Source: Microgenomates group bacterium RBG_16_45_19 (lineage in GTDB: Bacteria; Patescibacteriota; Microgenomatia; UBA1400; RBG-16-45-19). Taken from it: DNA of 57,625 nt. The notes beneath the pieces were generated by a model. That model was not told where the DNA came from and searched no databases. It worked only from the letters and a program-made list of their open reading frames with translations. Below, piece after piece: positions 31,454 to 40,858 of this stretch (its first letter is position 1; every line of letters begins with the position of its first letter). The stretch spans positions 1 to 57,625 of the forward strand of contig MHDC01000038.1 of NCBI GenBank assembly GCA_001803415.1, written 5' to 3'. Both the position numbers and the translations under genes were made by a program.

Positions 31454-32698
31454 ATGCTCGCTCAGCCGGTCTTCCAAGTTTCCGAGTGTATTGAAGCTTT
31501 AAATCAACATTTGTCCCTCGTCGGTGAGATTGTGGTTGAGGGTGAGCTAGGCCGCCTGGACGTTAAGAACGGCCGGTTGTTGTTTGGCACGCTCAAAGAT
31601 GCCGTTTCCAGCTTAGATTTTTTCTCCATGTCTCACCTTGTCAAAAATTTCCGCCAGTTCGAACCAGGCATGTTGGTTCAAGCTTACGGCTCGCCCGGCT
31701 TGTATAAAACCTCGGGCAAATTCCGCCTCTTGGTCAACCAGTTGGTGCCGGTGGGTGAGGGTGCCCTGCAGATCGCCTATGATAAACTCAAAGCCCAGTT
31801 GCAACGGGAGGGATTGTTTGCTCCCGAACGGAAGCGGCCTCTGCCTCCCTGGCCTCAAACTATTGGCTTAATCACCGCCGTTGGCTCGTCCGCCCAAGCC
31901 GATCTACTCAAAATTATTACCGCTCGTCGGGGAGGGTTAACTATTTATACTTTACCGGTCAACGTTCAAGGTCGGGAAGCCATCCCCAGTATTTTAAAAG
32001 CCTTTGCTTACCTCAACTATCATCCATCAGCCATCGATCTGGTCATTATAGCCCGGGGTGGCGGCTCGCTGGAGGACCTGGCTGCCTTTAACTCCGAAGC
32101 CGTCTGCCGGGCTGTTTTTGGCTGTCCGGTCCCGGTGATGGCGGCGATTGGTCATGAAGACAATTGGTCTCTCTGCGATTATGTCGCCGACCTCAGAGCC
32201 AGTACCCCCAGCCACGCTGCCGAATTGGCCGTTCGCGATCGACTCGAAGTTTTAAGAGAAATTATCACTTCCCACCAGTGGCTCCATCAGCGCCTGATCC
32301 GTGATTTAAAAACCAAAGAAACGACAGTAAACCAAGCTACCCTGGCCATTCGCCGCCGCCTTCACCGTCTGACCGCCACCGTTAACCAAACCCTCGGCAA
32401 AATCCCGGTTATGGCTGTCTCGCTTCAATCACTCCTCCATCAATATCGTCAAACCTTGGATCACTCCCTGCCTCAATTTTACAGTCGGCTTAAGCGTGAT
32501 CAGGCTTTAAAGCAGCAAGACTTAATTCATCTAGAACGTCTTTTGACCTCATTGGATTACCGGGTCGTCTTACGCCGCGGCTATTCGATTACTCGCTTAA
32601 AAACCGGCCGCATCCTCAAACGGGCTGATCAAGTCAAACCTGGCGCTGCTCTTCAGACTCAGCTGTCACACGGGGCTATCAATTCGATTGTTAATTAA
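31454..32698 (+). CDS. xseA: Exodeoxyribonuclease VII large subunit
   Basis: OB-fold N-terminus, IGLITAVGSSAQADLLKIITAR, DLVIIARGGGSLEDLAAFNSEAVCRA, IGHEDNWSLCDYVADLRASTPSHAAELA. Confidence 0.96.
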   Translation: MLAQPVFQVSECIEALNQHLSLVGEIVVEGELGRLDVKNGRLLFGTLKDAVSSLDFFSMSHLVKNFRQFEPGMLVQAYGSPGLYKTSGKFRLLVNQLVPVGEGALQIAYDKLKAQLQREGLFAPERKRPLPPWPQTIGLITAVGSSAQADLLKIITARRGGLTIYTLPVNVQGREAIPSILKAFAYLNYHPSAIDLVIIARGGGSLEDLAAFNSEAVCRAVFGCPVPVMAAIGHEDNWSLCDYVADLRASTPSHAAELAVRDRLEVLREIITSHQWLHQRLIRDLKTKETTVNQATLAIRRRLHRLTATVNQTLGKIPVMAVSLQSLLHQYRQTLDHSLPQFYSRLKRDQALKQQDLIHLERLLTSLDYRVVLRRGYSITRLKTGRILKRADQVKPGAALQTQLSHGAINSIVN

Positions 32699-32716
32699 TT
32701 TTAAAAAGGAGCCTCT

Positions 32717-32929
32717 ATGTCCAATGAACCAGCCTTAACTTTTGCCAAAGCCTATGCTGAACTCCAAACGATCACCCAGGAATTTGAGGCCGGAGAACTG
32801 GATTTGGAAAAAAGTATTCCCCGCTTCAAACGGGCCACCGAGCTGGTCAACTTCCTTAAAAAAGAACTGGTTAAGATGGAATCCCAAATCGAAGAAATCA
32901 ATTTAGATAATCAGGAAGGATTATCCTAA
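32717..32929 (+). CDS. xseB: Exodeoxyribonuclease VII small subunit
   Basis: TFAKAYAELQTITQEFEAGELDLEKSIPRFKRATEL; directly after xseA. Confidence 0.93.
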   Translation: MSNEPALTFAKAYAELQTITQEFEAGELDLEKSIPRFKRATELVNFLKKELVKMESQIEEINLDNQEGLS

Positions 32930-35900
32930 ACTTTCAATCTCCGCCTCTCTTTGATTTTACCCCCCACCCAGACTATACTACCCCCGCCAAGTAATAAGAT
33001 ATTGACGATAATAAACAGTCCGCTAAATCCTCCCGGCAAGCCAATGCCACTTCCGTCACCATCCAAGGCCATGGCTATACCCATCCCTCCGCCCCCGCCT
33101 CCAAATCCTGCCGGAGCCCCATAATATTCCATAGTAAATTTGTTGGAATTTAGTATGTCCGCTCCCAGCATTGGTGAAAAAATGCCTGTAATCGGCATTC
33201 CTCTCGGTCGGGGCACGCTAATCACCCCGCCCCCCTGGTTCTGGGTAAACTGCTGCTCGTCAAACCGGTCATAATCTTGCGACAAATTATCCAAATTCTG
33301 TTGCTGCTGGGCATTAACCAAAGCAATTAATGATGAATACGGGGTAATAAAATGGGTTTCTACCGCTAAATTGTGGTAAGCATCCAATAACGACAAGTTC
33401 TGCATCACTGGTTGGGCGTAAGTTTTTAAGCTCTGCTGTATCCACACTTGGGTCGTCACTTGTGAAGCTGCGGTCGAGGCGGTCTTAATTTCCCCTAAGG
33501 CCGTCATCAGACCGGTAATCTGGCTCAGATTATATTGTTGGTTATTATCAAGTTTTGTCCACCAGTACATCCCCGGCATTCCGGCTTCATTTACCAATTT
33601 AGCTTGATAGGCATAACGTAAGGCCTCGGTAATGCTGGCGAAAATATAGCTGCCGCTTTGAATCATGGTCGTAATTCTTTCTGGATCCAAACTTACTCCT
33701 CCCCGGCTGGGTACCAGGTAAATTGGGGTATTCTTGGGGATAGACCATGACTGCCATTCCGTTGCAGAAAATTGCTTACCGGTTAAAATAATGTAGGCGT
33801 CGTAATTACCCTGGTTGACAATCTTGTTTAACCCATCTAAAGAGTGTTTGCCAAAATTAACTTGGTTATTAACCAAAGTGTCTTTCCATTGAGCGTAAGC
33901 TACTGCCTCGCCGGTTAAATCATTAAAAGGCATGATTTCCACCTGATAATTTTCGGATAAATCCGAGAGGGAGGCTAATTCCTTAATGGCCTTTTCATGA
34001 CCCGCCCCGGCCGAAGTATCAATCAAGACCGCAATTTTTATTGGGCTAGACCCTTTTGGCAGTCCCGGTTGGCATGAAGCCTGTCCGTCAAAATTTGACA
34101 GGGTGGCTGTACTCACTCCCAAATCAACTTGGTCGGTATCTTTCCACTTGATTTGACACAAGCTTTCTTTAATCGCTGGTGATGGGGGGATATAGTTTTG
34201 CTGGCTATCGAAACTGACCCACTCGCCATCCACCTGAGCCGAAAGCTTTACCGTCTTATCGGTCATTAAATTTTGCGCTCTGATGACTTGCGGCAAGTAA
34301 AACCCGTCGGGCGTCAATGGTGTCAGGTAGATAATTTCGATCTTTTGGGGCTTACCCCGTGGCATCGTGGTGTTATTTGTTCCTGGGATGGGAAATACCC
34401 TCAAACGGTATAGACTTGATCCGATTTGTTCCAACAGGGCTGGATCGCGCCTTTGGACTAGTTCCTGCTGGTAAGTCTGTTGGGCTGCCCCCCGGGGCGC
34501 TATCTGGCCTTCGTATTCCAGGTTAGGTCCCAATTTCAAACCGGTCACCACCGCCTCAGGCGGTAATGTAAATTCATAAATCACTTCCTGGTCACTCCAC
34601 TCATTTGTCGTATAAGTTTCCCCGTAAATCACTTGCCCTAATGGCCCTTGCCCTAAGGAGTCAACTTTTATATCCCGGCTAACTAATTTAACATTTTTAT
34701 TTTGCGGAAACTCACTTTGCGGTGTTCCCCATACCCCATGGCCATATAGATAAGTGTAGGCTTCATCTAGTTCGTCCCAAGGCACCTTTTCTTGGTAAAC
34801 AAAGGGGTAAGCTACTGCCAGAAACACTGTTTGGATCGCATCCGCTAAGGGTTCCGGAAAACCTAAAACCTCATGGTACCCCTCACTGATAAAATCATTC
34901 CCAGCTGTCAGTAAATAATTCTCCCGTCTTTCATAAATTTGTTTTATATCAGCCGTTACTTCACTTTTTCTGGGAACAAGCTCCTGGGCAATTTTTAGCT
35001 TCTCACTATAATTATTAGCCTTTAATAAGGTTCCCAGCTGCTTAGCTGATTTGGGGTAACCGCCGGGGACTGATAAAACCACTACTACTGCCAGCCACAC
35101 CACAGCCCCAACCGTTACCCACTTTGAGAATTTGTTTCCTTCTGAAGCTGCCAAAACTTCAAAATCTTTCCGCCACTTTTTCAATAACACGTAAGTCAAT
35201 AGATATGGCAGCCATATGGCCGCCTCAACGAGAAGGAACCCTAACAAGCGGAAGCCAAAACTAACCAAATTGCCTAGAATATCCACCGGCATCGAGATCA
35301 AATCCCCGTATCTGCCGTAGGGGTTTATGAGGTTAGCAAAAAAATCTTCAAAAAAAGCTTGGGCAGCCGTCCCTGTTAACGGGCCGACCACAAAAGTCCA
35401 CAAAATCAGGCCGTATATCAGGGTGAGCGTTATCCAAATAGCCAGCCAAATAACCGCCTGCTGTTTATTATAGGGTAAATTTACTAAGCCTTGCTGGTTA
35501 AAATAAATAAAAACCGGGGAGATTAACAGAATCAACAAGAAGAAATTAATCAGGGGGATAGATGATGCTGCCACCAACAGGCTGACTCCCGCTAAAAATA
35601 GTGTTGGGATTTCGACTCTAAAAAACAGTTTCGACAGCTGCTGGCCTTCTTTGCCGATGTGTTTATAAAGCACATAACCGGTTGCCGCCAACGGTGTCGC
35701 CAATAAAATCAGCCCGTAGCTAATTTGGAAAATACTCCAGTTTTTCCCTATGGTGACTAGATCGACTAAAGCCCCGCCAAATAATAGCCCAACTGCCAAC
35801 AAGCCAAAATAAACTAAGTAAAAAAGGTGGTATCCCCAAAATAAAAAGATCATGCCCCAGGCATTCCCACCGCTTGCCTTGGGGTGAGTTTCGGCTTCGA

Positions 35901-36198
35901 GTTTAGTTTCACCTGCATGTGTTTCAGGTGTCAGGCTCTCAATCACTACTCGCCTAGCACTTTGCTCTACTTCGGCTCTAAAAGCAGCCGGCGTGATATC
36001 TTCATCACCAGCTAATAACCTGATCTTACCCGATTCAATATCCACGATGACTTCGGTAGTGATGGGTGCTTTAGGGTATTTTTGGGTGTAAGCTGCTAAA
36101 ACCGCCTGTTTAATTTTTATGACTAAATCAGTCTGGGTAGCCCCCTGAGATACCGCTAACTTAAACAACGACCCCAACTCGCTCGTCATACATCTCAC
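32926..36198 (-). CDS. Large multi-TM protein with VIT and vWA-like domains and an N-terminal NusA-N-like domain
   Basis: VIT-like region EVIYEFTLPPEAVVTGLKLGPNLEYEGQIAPRGAAQQTYQQELVQRRDPALLEQIGSSLYRLRVFPIPG; vWA-like IKIAVLIDTSAGAGHEKAIKELASL; many TMs; N-terminus KQAVLAAYTQKYP...VDIESGKIRLLAG..DITPAAFRAEVEQSARRVVIES. Start could be 36189. Confidence 0.75.
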   Translation of the reverse strand: MRCMTSELGSLFKLAVSQGATQTDLVIKIKQAVLAAYTQKYPKAPITTEVIVDIESGKIRLLAGDEDITPAAFRAEVEQSARRVVIESLTPETHAGETKLEAETHPKASGGNAWGMIFLFWGYHLFYLVYFGLLAVGLLFGGALVDLVTIGKNWSIFQISYGLILLATPLAATGYVLYKHIGKEGQQLSKLFFRVEIPTLFLAGVSLLVAASSIPLINFFLLILLISPVFIYFNQQGLVNLPYNKQQAVIWLAIWITLTLIYGLILWTFVVGPLTGTAAQAFFEDFFANLINPYGRYGDLISMPVDILGNLVSFGFRLLGFLLVEAAIWLPYLLTYVLLKKWRKDFEVLAASEGNKFSKWVTVGAVVWLAVVVVLSVPGGYPKSAKQLGTLLKANNYSEKLKIAQELVPRKSEVTADIKQIYERRENYLLTAGNDFISEGYHEVLGFPEPLADAIQTVFLAVAYPFVYQEKVPWDELDEAYTYLYGHGVWGTPQSEFPQNKNVKLVSRDIKVDSLGQGPLGQVIYGETYTTNEWSDQEVIYEFTLPPEAVVTGLKLGPNLEYEGQIAPRGAAQQTYQQELVQRRDPALLEQIGSSLYRLRVFPIPGTNNTTMPRGKPQKIEIIYLTPLTPDGFYLPQVIRAQNLMTDKTVKLSAQVDGEWVSFDSQQNYIPPSPAIKESLCQIKWKDTDQVDLGVSTATLSNFDGQASCQPGLPKGSSPIKIAVLIDTSAGAGHEKAIKELASLSDLSENYQVEIMPFNDLTGEAVAYAQWKDTLVNNQVNFGKHSLDGLNKIVNQGNYDAYIILTGKQFSATEWQSWSIPKNTPIYLVPSRGGVSLDPERITTMIQSGSYIFASITEALRYAYQAKLVNEAGMPGMYWWTKLDNNQQYNLSQITGLMTALGEIKTASTAASQVTTQVWIQQSLKTYAQPVMQNLSLLDAYHNLAVETHFITPYSSLIALVNAQQQQNLDNLSQDYDRFDEQQFTQNQGGGVISVPRPRGMPITGIFSPMLGADILNSNKFTMEYYGAPAGFGGGGGGMGIAMALDGDGSGIGLPGGFSGLFIIVNILLLGGGSIVWVGGKIKERRRLKV

Positions 36199-36205
36199 TT
36201 CTATT

Positions 36206-36230
36206 AATCAAGTTTACTTTAAACTTGATT
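36206..36230. promoter_or_regulatory. Perfect 11 bp palindrome with 3 nt loop upstream of the VIT/vWA gene
   Basis: AATCAAGTTTA-CTT-TAAACTTGATT. Confidence 0.6.
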
Positions 36231-36250
36231 CTGAAGTAAAGTACTCAGCT

Positions 36251-37423
36251 TTAAATTCCGACTAAAGTTAATTCCCTTTCAGCTCGAGTAACTCCGGTGT
36301 ATAACCACCGAGACCAGTCTTCGTCGCTCATGTGTTGATTTCTTTCTTCAAAGAGTAAGACTTTTGGGGCTTGCGAACCTTGAGCTTTATGGACGGTTAA
36401 AGCGTAACCTAGGTCCCATAAATCCCCCAGAGCTTTATATTTTAAGCCGTCAAACTCGGCTAAAGTGGTTAACTGATTAAACTGGTGGGCACTGATTTTG
36501 CCGGCATAAATTAAGCCGTCGTCTAAAGTGATTTCCACCTCGTACCAATGCAGCTTCTCCTCATCAAATATGGGTATGGTTTTATGCAATTGTCCGGTCA
36601 TGCCGTTATAAATGCCCTTTTGCCAGTTGTTTTTAAGGCAAATCAGTCTCTCACCCACTCGCGGGGTTTCACCGTCAAAGGTCAGGTACCCGCGGATGGC
36701 TTGGTTAAGCTTCACCCGGGTATGATTGAAACCGGTTAAAATTAACCAATCTTGATTATATTGCCTTAAAATTTCTTCCACCTCTTGTCCGGTAACGCTG
36801 TCATATCTATTTAATTTCCTCACCGTCTGGCTATAATTTGCGATCGGGATTTGACCCGTTTCCCTGGCCATAATGGATAAGCGAATGATCGGATTGCTTT
36901 GGGCTTGCCGGTGAATCGTCTCTAACTTCAACCGTGGCTTGGCCATCAGATTATAGCGCCCGTTGACCGGCGGCAATTGGCCATGGTCGCCGACGGCAAT
37001 AATCGGCCGCTTAAAGCTTAATAAATCCTGCCATATCAACTCATCTACCATACTGGCTTCGTCTGCCAAAATTACCTCAGCTTGGATATCTTTTTTAAGC
37101 CGCCAACCGGTAATTTGACCTTGGTCGTTGGTCACCGGCGCATAAATTAACGAGTGGATGGTGGAAATACTATCCTTGGCGTAGTCAACTCGCTGCCGCT
37201 TTAAGGTCGCCGCTAACACCCGACTGGCCTTGCCGGTATAGGCGCAGAAGGCTACCCTGGCGTTTGGCTCCAGGTGATGCAGTAGTTTTCGCCATAAGGC
37301 CACCGTCGTCGTTTTACCGGTCCCGGCATACCCACCCAGAGTGATGGCCGGACTATCTGGTCGACTAAGCCAGGTTATCAACTGACTTAAAACTGCCTTT
37401 TGCTCGCGGCTGGCTGCTACCAT
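36251..37423 (-). CDS. RecD-like/UvrD_C_2 ATP-dependent helicase
   Basis: TLGGYAGTGKTTTVALW Walker A, VILADEASMVD, VGDHGQLPPV, C-terminal LTVHKAQGSQAPKVLLF and WLYTGVTRAERELTLVG. Confidence 0.92.
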   Translation of the reverse strand: MVAASREQKAVLSQLITWLSRPDSPAITLGGYAGTGKTTTVALWRKLLHHLEPNARVAFCAYTGKASRVLAATLKRQRVDYAKDSISTIHSLIYAPVTNDQGQITGWRLKKDIQAEVILADEASMVDELIWQDLLSFKRPIIAVGDHGQLPPVNGRYNLMAKPRLKLETIHRQAQSNPIIRLSIMARETGQIPIANYSQTVRKLNRYDSVTGQEVEEILRQYNQDWLILTGFNHTRVKLNQAIRGYLTFDGETPRVGERLICLKNNWQKGIYNGMTGQLHKTIPIFDEEKLHWYEVEITLDDGLIYAGKISAHQFNQLTTLAEFDGLKYKALGDLWDLGYALTVHKAQGSQAPKVLLFEERNQHMSDEDWSRWLYTGVTRAERELTLVGI

Positions 37424-37450
37424 GGGCTGATTGTAACGTATACTGGATTT

Positions 37451-38710
37451 ATGCGCCTGCGCTCTCGAAGTTATCCCTCACCCGCCTTGACCCCGGCTCT
37501 CGGACAGCCCTGGCTTAAACGGCTCTGTCTCTACTCCATTATTCTGATGTTCGTCGGCTTGGGTGACGCCATCATGACTTATTTTTCCCCGGTCTATATT
37601 AATCGGCACCTCAATAATGAAATGATCATGGGTTTGATCATTGCCACCTCTTCGATGGTCGGCCTCGCCTGCGACATTCTCTTTGGGGAATTCTTTAGCG
37701 GTAAACCTCATTCCTTTTTTCTCCTCCGCTCCATTGCCGTCGCCGGTCTGTTCTCCCTCTCTTTTATCTTTTTTCCACCCTTGGTGGCCTTGCTGATTCT
37801 GAGCATGGCCTTGTGGGGGATTTATTATGAATTAATTCTTTTTTCCGATTTTCATTTTATTAACCACGCCCTCGACCACCCCCACCACTCCCTGGGTTGG
37901 AGTATCATTAAAATGTTTACCGGTTTGGCTTATCTCATTGGTCCTTTAATTGCCGGTTTTCTGTTAACCTTTAATGAAACTTTTCCCCCCTTGGGGGCTT
38001 TGGTCATGTTTCTGGTTGCCTTCAGTCTGTTTCTCATTTTTCGTCCCCGGCTCGATAAACGCTCTCCGGCTGATATTCACCAAACCGCCCCCAAACGTAA
38101 TTTACTCCATGAATTTAAAGTCTGGCGTCTCCTCTTACCCAAACTCTGGCCGGTCATGCTCTTTATCCTTATCTTAACCATGATGGATGCCGCCTTTTGG
38201 ACCGTCGGCTCAGTTTTGGCCGACACTATGAATCATGGTGGCTTCCTCGTCGTTGCCTATATGTTACCGTCGCTGTTTGCCGGTTATCTGGCTGCCCGCT
38301 TTTCCCCCCGTTATGGTAAAAAACGGACCGCTTTTGTCACCGGTTTGATTTGCGGCTGCCTCTTTGCCCTTTCTGGCTTAACCGCCGCTTCTCCTCTTTT
38401 CGTGATTCTCATTTTCGTCGCCTCCATTTTTCAAGGTATGGCCATGCCCGAAATTTTTGGAGCCATCGAGGATTATTTGGAACGCATGGGTCACTCCGCC
38501 AATACCCTCGTTGGTTTAGAAAATTCGACTACCAGCCTCGCTTTTATTATTGGCCCGATTTTCGCCGGCTTAATCGCTTCTGTTCTCTCGGAACTCTTAA
38601 TGTTTTCTGTCTTTGGTTTGCTGATCGCCGGTATCTCTTTGTTGGCTTTACTGATTGTCCCTCGTAAAATCCACTTGCCCCAAACCGCCCTCAATCAGGT
38701 TGGCTCTTAA
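37451..38710 (+). CDS. Major facilitator superfamily transporter
   Basis: ~12 predicted TM stretches; start moved to ATG 37451 to avoid overlap with the divergent helicase. Confidence 0.8.
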   Translation: MRLRSRSYPSPALTPALGQPWLKRLCLYSIILMFVGLGDAIMTYFSPVYINRHLNNEMIMGLIIATSSMVGLACDILFGEFFSGKPHSFFLLRSIAVAGLFSLSFIFFPPLVALLILSMALWGIYYELILFSDFHFINHALDHPHHSLGWSIIKMFTGLAYLIGPLIAGFLLTFNETFPPLGALVMFLVAFSLFLIFRPRLDKRSPADIHQTAPKRNLLHEFKVWRLLLPKLWPVMLFILILTMMDAAFWTVGSVLADTMNHGGFLVVAYMLPSLFAGYLAARFSPRYGKKRTAFVTGLICGCLFALSGLTAASPLFVILIFVASIFQGMAMPEIFGAIEDYLERMGHSANTLVGLENSTTSLAFIIGPIFAGLIASVLSELLMFSVFGLLIAGISLLALLIVPRKIHLPQTALNQVGS

Positions 38711-39636
38711 TCGAGTAACCGGCGGTAGACTCGTTCCGGTTTTGGCCCGACCAAAGCTGTCTCTCCAATAAAGACTGTCGGGGTTCCATATATACCCATG
38801 TTGAGTAAGGCCGCCTGTTGGGCTTGGACCAGCCGGGTGGTGGTTTCGGCACTTAAGCACTGGTTTAACGCTGCTTGATCCAAACCCAATTCTTTAAGGA
38901 GATTATCCACATATTGTTTATCCGTCACTTGCTCCGGGGTATTGGTTAACAATCGGTCCAGATATTCACCAAATCGCTCGGGTTTTAGAGTCTGCACGCA
39001 GACATCGTACGGTAACAGGTATTTAGTTTCACTTCTGGTCGGATAGTGGGCAAATCGAACTTCGGCTTGAGACTCAGCCAACACCTCTTTCAAGCTGGGA
39101 TAAGCTTGGCGCGTAAAGGGACAGGCCACACAGCCCACCAGCAATACCACCGGTTTTCCAATCTGGCCATTTTGATAGCGGGGAAAGATGGTTTGGTCAA
39201 TCCCCTCGACTGACAAGGCCTGACTGGCTAAAGCCGAGTCGGTACACTCGGCCCCCTTAGCCCCGGTCGCTTGATTGTTGCTGTTGGTCGGATCAAAGAC
39301 GCAAAATTCGCCCTGATTAAATTGACCTTGGCAGCTGCCCCAAGCCCAATAATTATAGACACCCCGTATGGTCCAGATTGACGTCACCGTCATCCCCATG
39401 ACTAATCCCCAGGCTAACCATTCAAAGCGGCGGTAAACCCAGCCGGCTATTTTAGGCGACCGCGCCAAGACCGGCCCCAGCATTTTAGCTTTGATTTTAA
39501 CGTCAAAGCCGGTTTGACATGGCTGTCTGGTCAGCCGGCGAAAGACGCAGTCAAACGCCTCCCGGGCTAATTGCCGGTGGCTGGCACTGAATAATCCCAA
39601 AATCGATAAAATGACTAAAGCGATTAGACATGGCAT
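38707..39636 (-). CDS. Membrane-anchored thioredoxin-fold (DsbA/glutaredoxin-like) protein
   Basis: CVACPFTRQAYPSLKEVL, GIYGTPTVFIGE; TM segments; start moved from 39768 to ATG 39636. Confidence 0.75.
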   Translation of the reverse strand: MPCLIALVILSILGLFSASHRQLAREAFDCVFRRLTRQPCQTGFDVKIKAKMLGPVLARSPKIAGWVYRRFEWLAWGLVMGMTVTSIWTIRGVYNYWAWGSCQGQFNQGEFCVFDPTNSNNQATGAKGAECTDSALASQALSVEGIDQTIFPRYQNGQIGKPVVLLVGCVACPFTRQAYPSLKEVLAESQAEVRFAHYPTRSETKYLLPYDVCVQTLKPERFGEYLDRLLTNTPEQVTDKQYVDNLLKELGLDQAALNQCLSAETTTRLVQAQQAALLNMGIYGTPTVFIGETALVGPKPERVYRRLLD

Positions 39637-39640
39637 AAAT

Positions 39641-40855
39641 TTAGACCATTCGCCTGACGGCTTTAACCGCTTCGACCAGACTGACGGCTTCGGCTTCAGT
39701 GTTATAGAAGTAGCTACTGGCCCGGACCGAGCCCTGGATGCCCCGATCGTTAAACCAGGAATGGACACAGTGTTGACCGGATCTCACCATGATCCCGTAA
39801 GCTTCATCCAGTAACGCCGCTATTTGGTGCGGATCAACCCCCTCGAGGTAAAAGGCCACAATCGAACCCCGTAGCTTTGGATCCTTAGGACCGATAATCT
39901 TTAAACCGTTGATCTCCCTTAAACCTTGACTGATGATTTGGTTTAAATGGCTTTCGTGAGATTTGAGTTTGTCCCAGCCGATCTTGGTCAGATAATCAAC
40001 GGCCGCGCCCAAACCCATAATGCCGGCATAATCCTGTAGGCCGGCTTCGAATTTTTCCGGTAAAGGTAGGTGCTGGTAATCAGTGTAAGTGGTGGACACG
40101 ACCGTGTCACCGCCCACTAGAAAACCCTCCATTTTGTCTAGGCAGGTTTTTTTGCCATAGAGCCCGCCGATACCCGACGGCCCCATCATTTTATGTCCGG
40201 AAAAAGCTAAAAAGTCTACCTCTAACTCGGTCACCTTCACTGGTTGATGGGGGACACTTTGAGCGGCATCCACCATCACTAGTGCTCCTGCTCGATGGGC
40301 TAGTTGGGTGATGGTTTCGATGGGATTAGTCACTCCGTCCAGATTAGAGGTCATGACCCAACTGACTAGCTTTGGTCGCTCCTGGGTTAGAGCCTGTTCA
40401 AACCTAACCTGGTCAAACCGGTTATCCGGGGTTGACTTAACTACTGCCAGCTTAATCCCCCGCGTTCGCTGCAGTTTTAACCAAGGCACTAAATTGGAGT
40501 TATGTTCTTTGTCCGAAATTAACACCGTCTCGCCGGCTTTAAGCTCTAAACTGTTAGCCACTAAATTGATCCCCTCGGTGGTATTTCGGGTAAAAATGAT
40601 CTCTTCGGCCAATTTTGCCCCGATAAAATTCTTAACACTTTCTCGAACTGCGCTGACTGCTTCGGTTACCGCTCGGGCTAAGCGGTGGTTCGATCGGCCG
40701 GCGCAAGCCGACATCTCGGTGTAATAGCGCTGGATTTCCGTCAGGACTGCTTGAGGTCTGAGACTCATACAAGCGTTATCGAAATAAATTAGTGGTCGAC
40801 CTTTAATTTGCCTTGATAACATGGGGAAATCAGCCCGGATTTGGTCTAAGTCCAT
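39641..40855 (-). CDS. sufS: SufS-like cysteine desulfurase (class V aminotransferase)
   Basis: YFDNACMSLRPQAV, FTRNTTEGINLVANSL, FLAFSGHKMMGPSGIGGLYGKK, MVRSGQHCVHSWF. Confidence 0.92.
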   Translation of the reverse strand: MDLDQIRADFPMLSRQIKGRPLIYFDNACMSLRPQAVLTEIQRYYTEMSACAGRSNHRLARAVTEAVSAVRESVKNFIGAKLAEEIIFTRNTTEGINLVANSLELKAGETVLISDKEHNSNLVPWLKLQRTRGIKLAVVKSTPDNRFDQVRFEQALTQERPKLVSWVMTSNLDGVTNPIETITQLAHRAGALVMVDAAQSVPHQPVKVTELEVDFLAFSGHKMMGPSGIGGLYGKKTCLDKMEGFLVGGDTVVSTTYTDYQHLPLPEKFEAGLQDYAGIMGLGAAVDYLTKIGWDKLKSHESHLNQIISQGLREINGLKIIGPKDPKLRGSIVAFYLEGVDPHQIAALLDEAYGIMVRSGQHCVHSWFNDRGIQGSVRASSYFYNTEAEAVSLVEAVKAVRRMV

Positions 40856-40858
40856 AAC

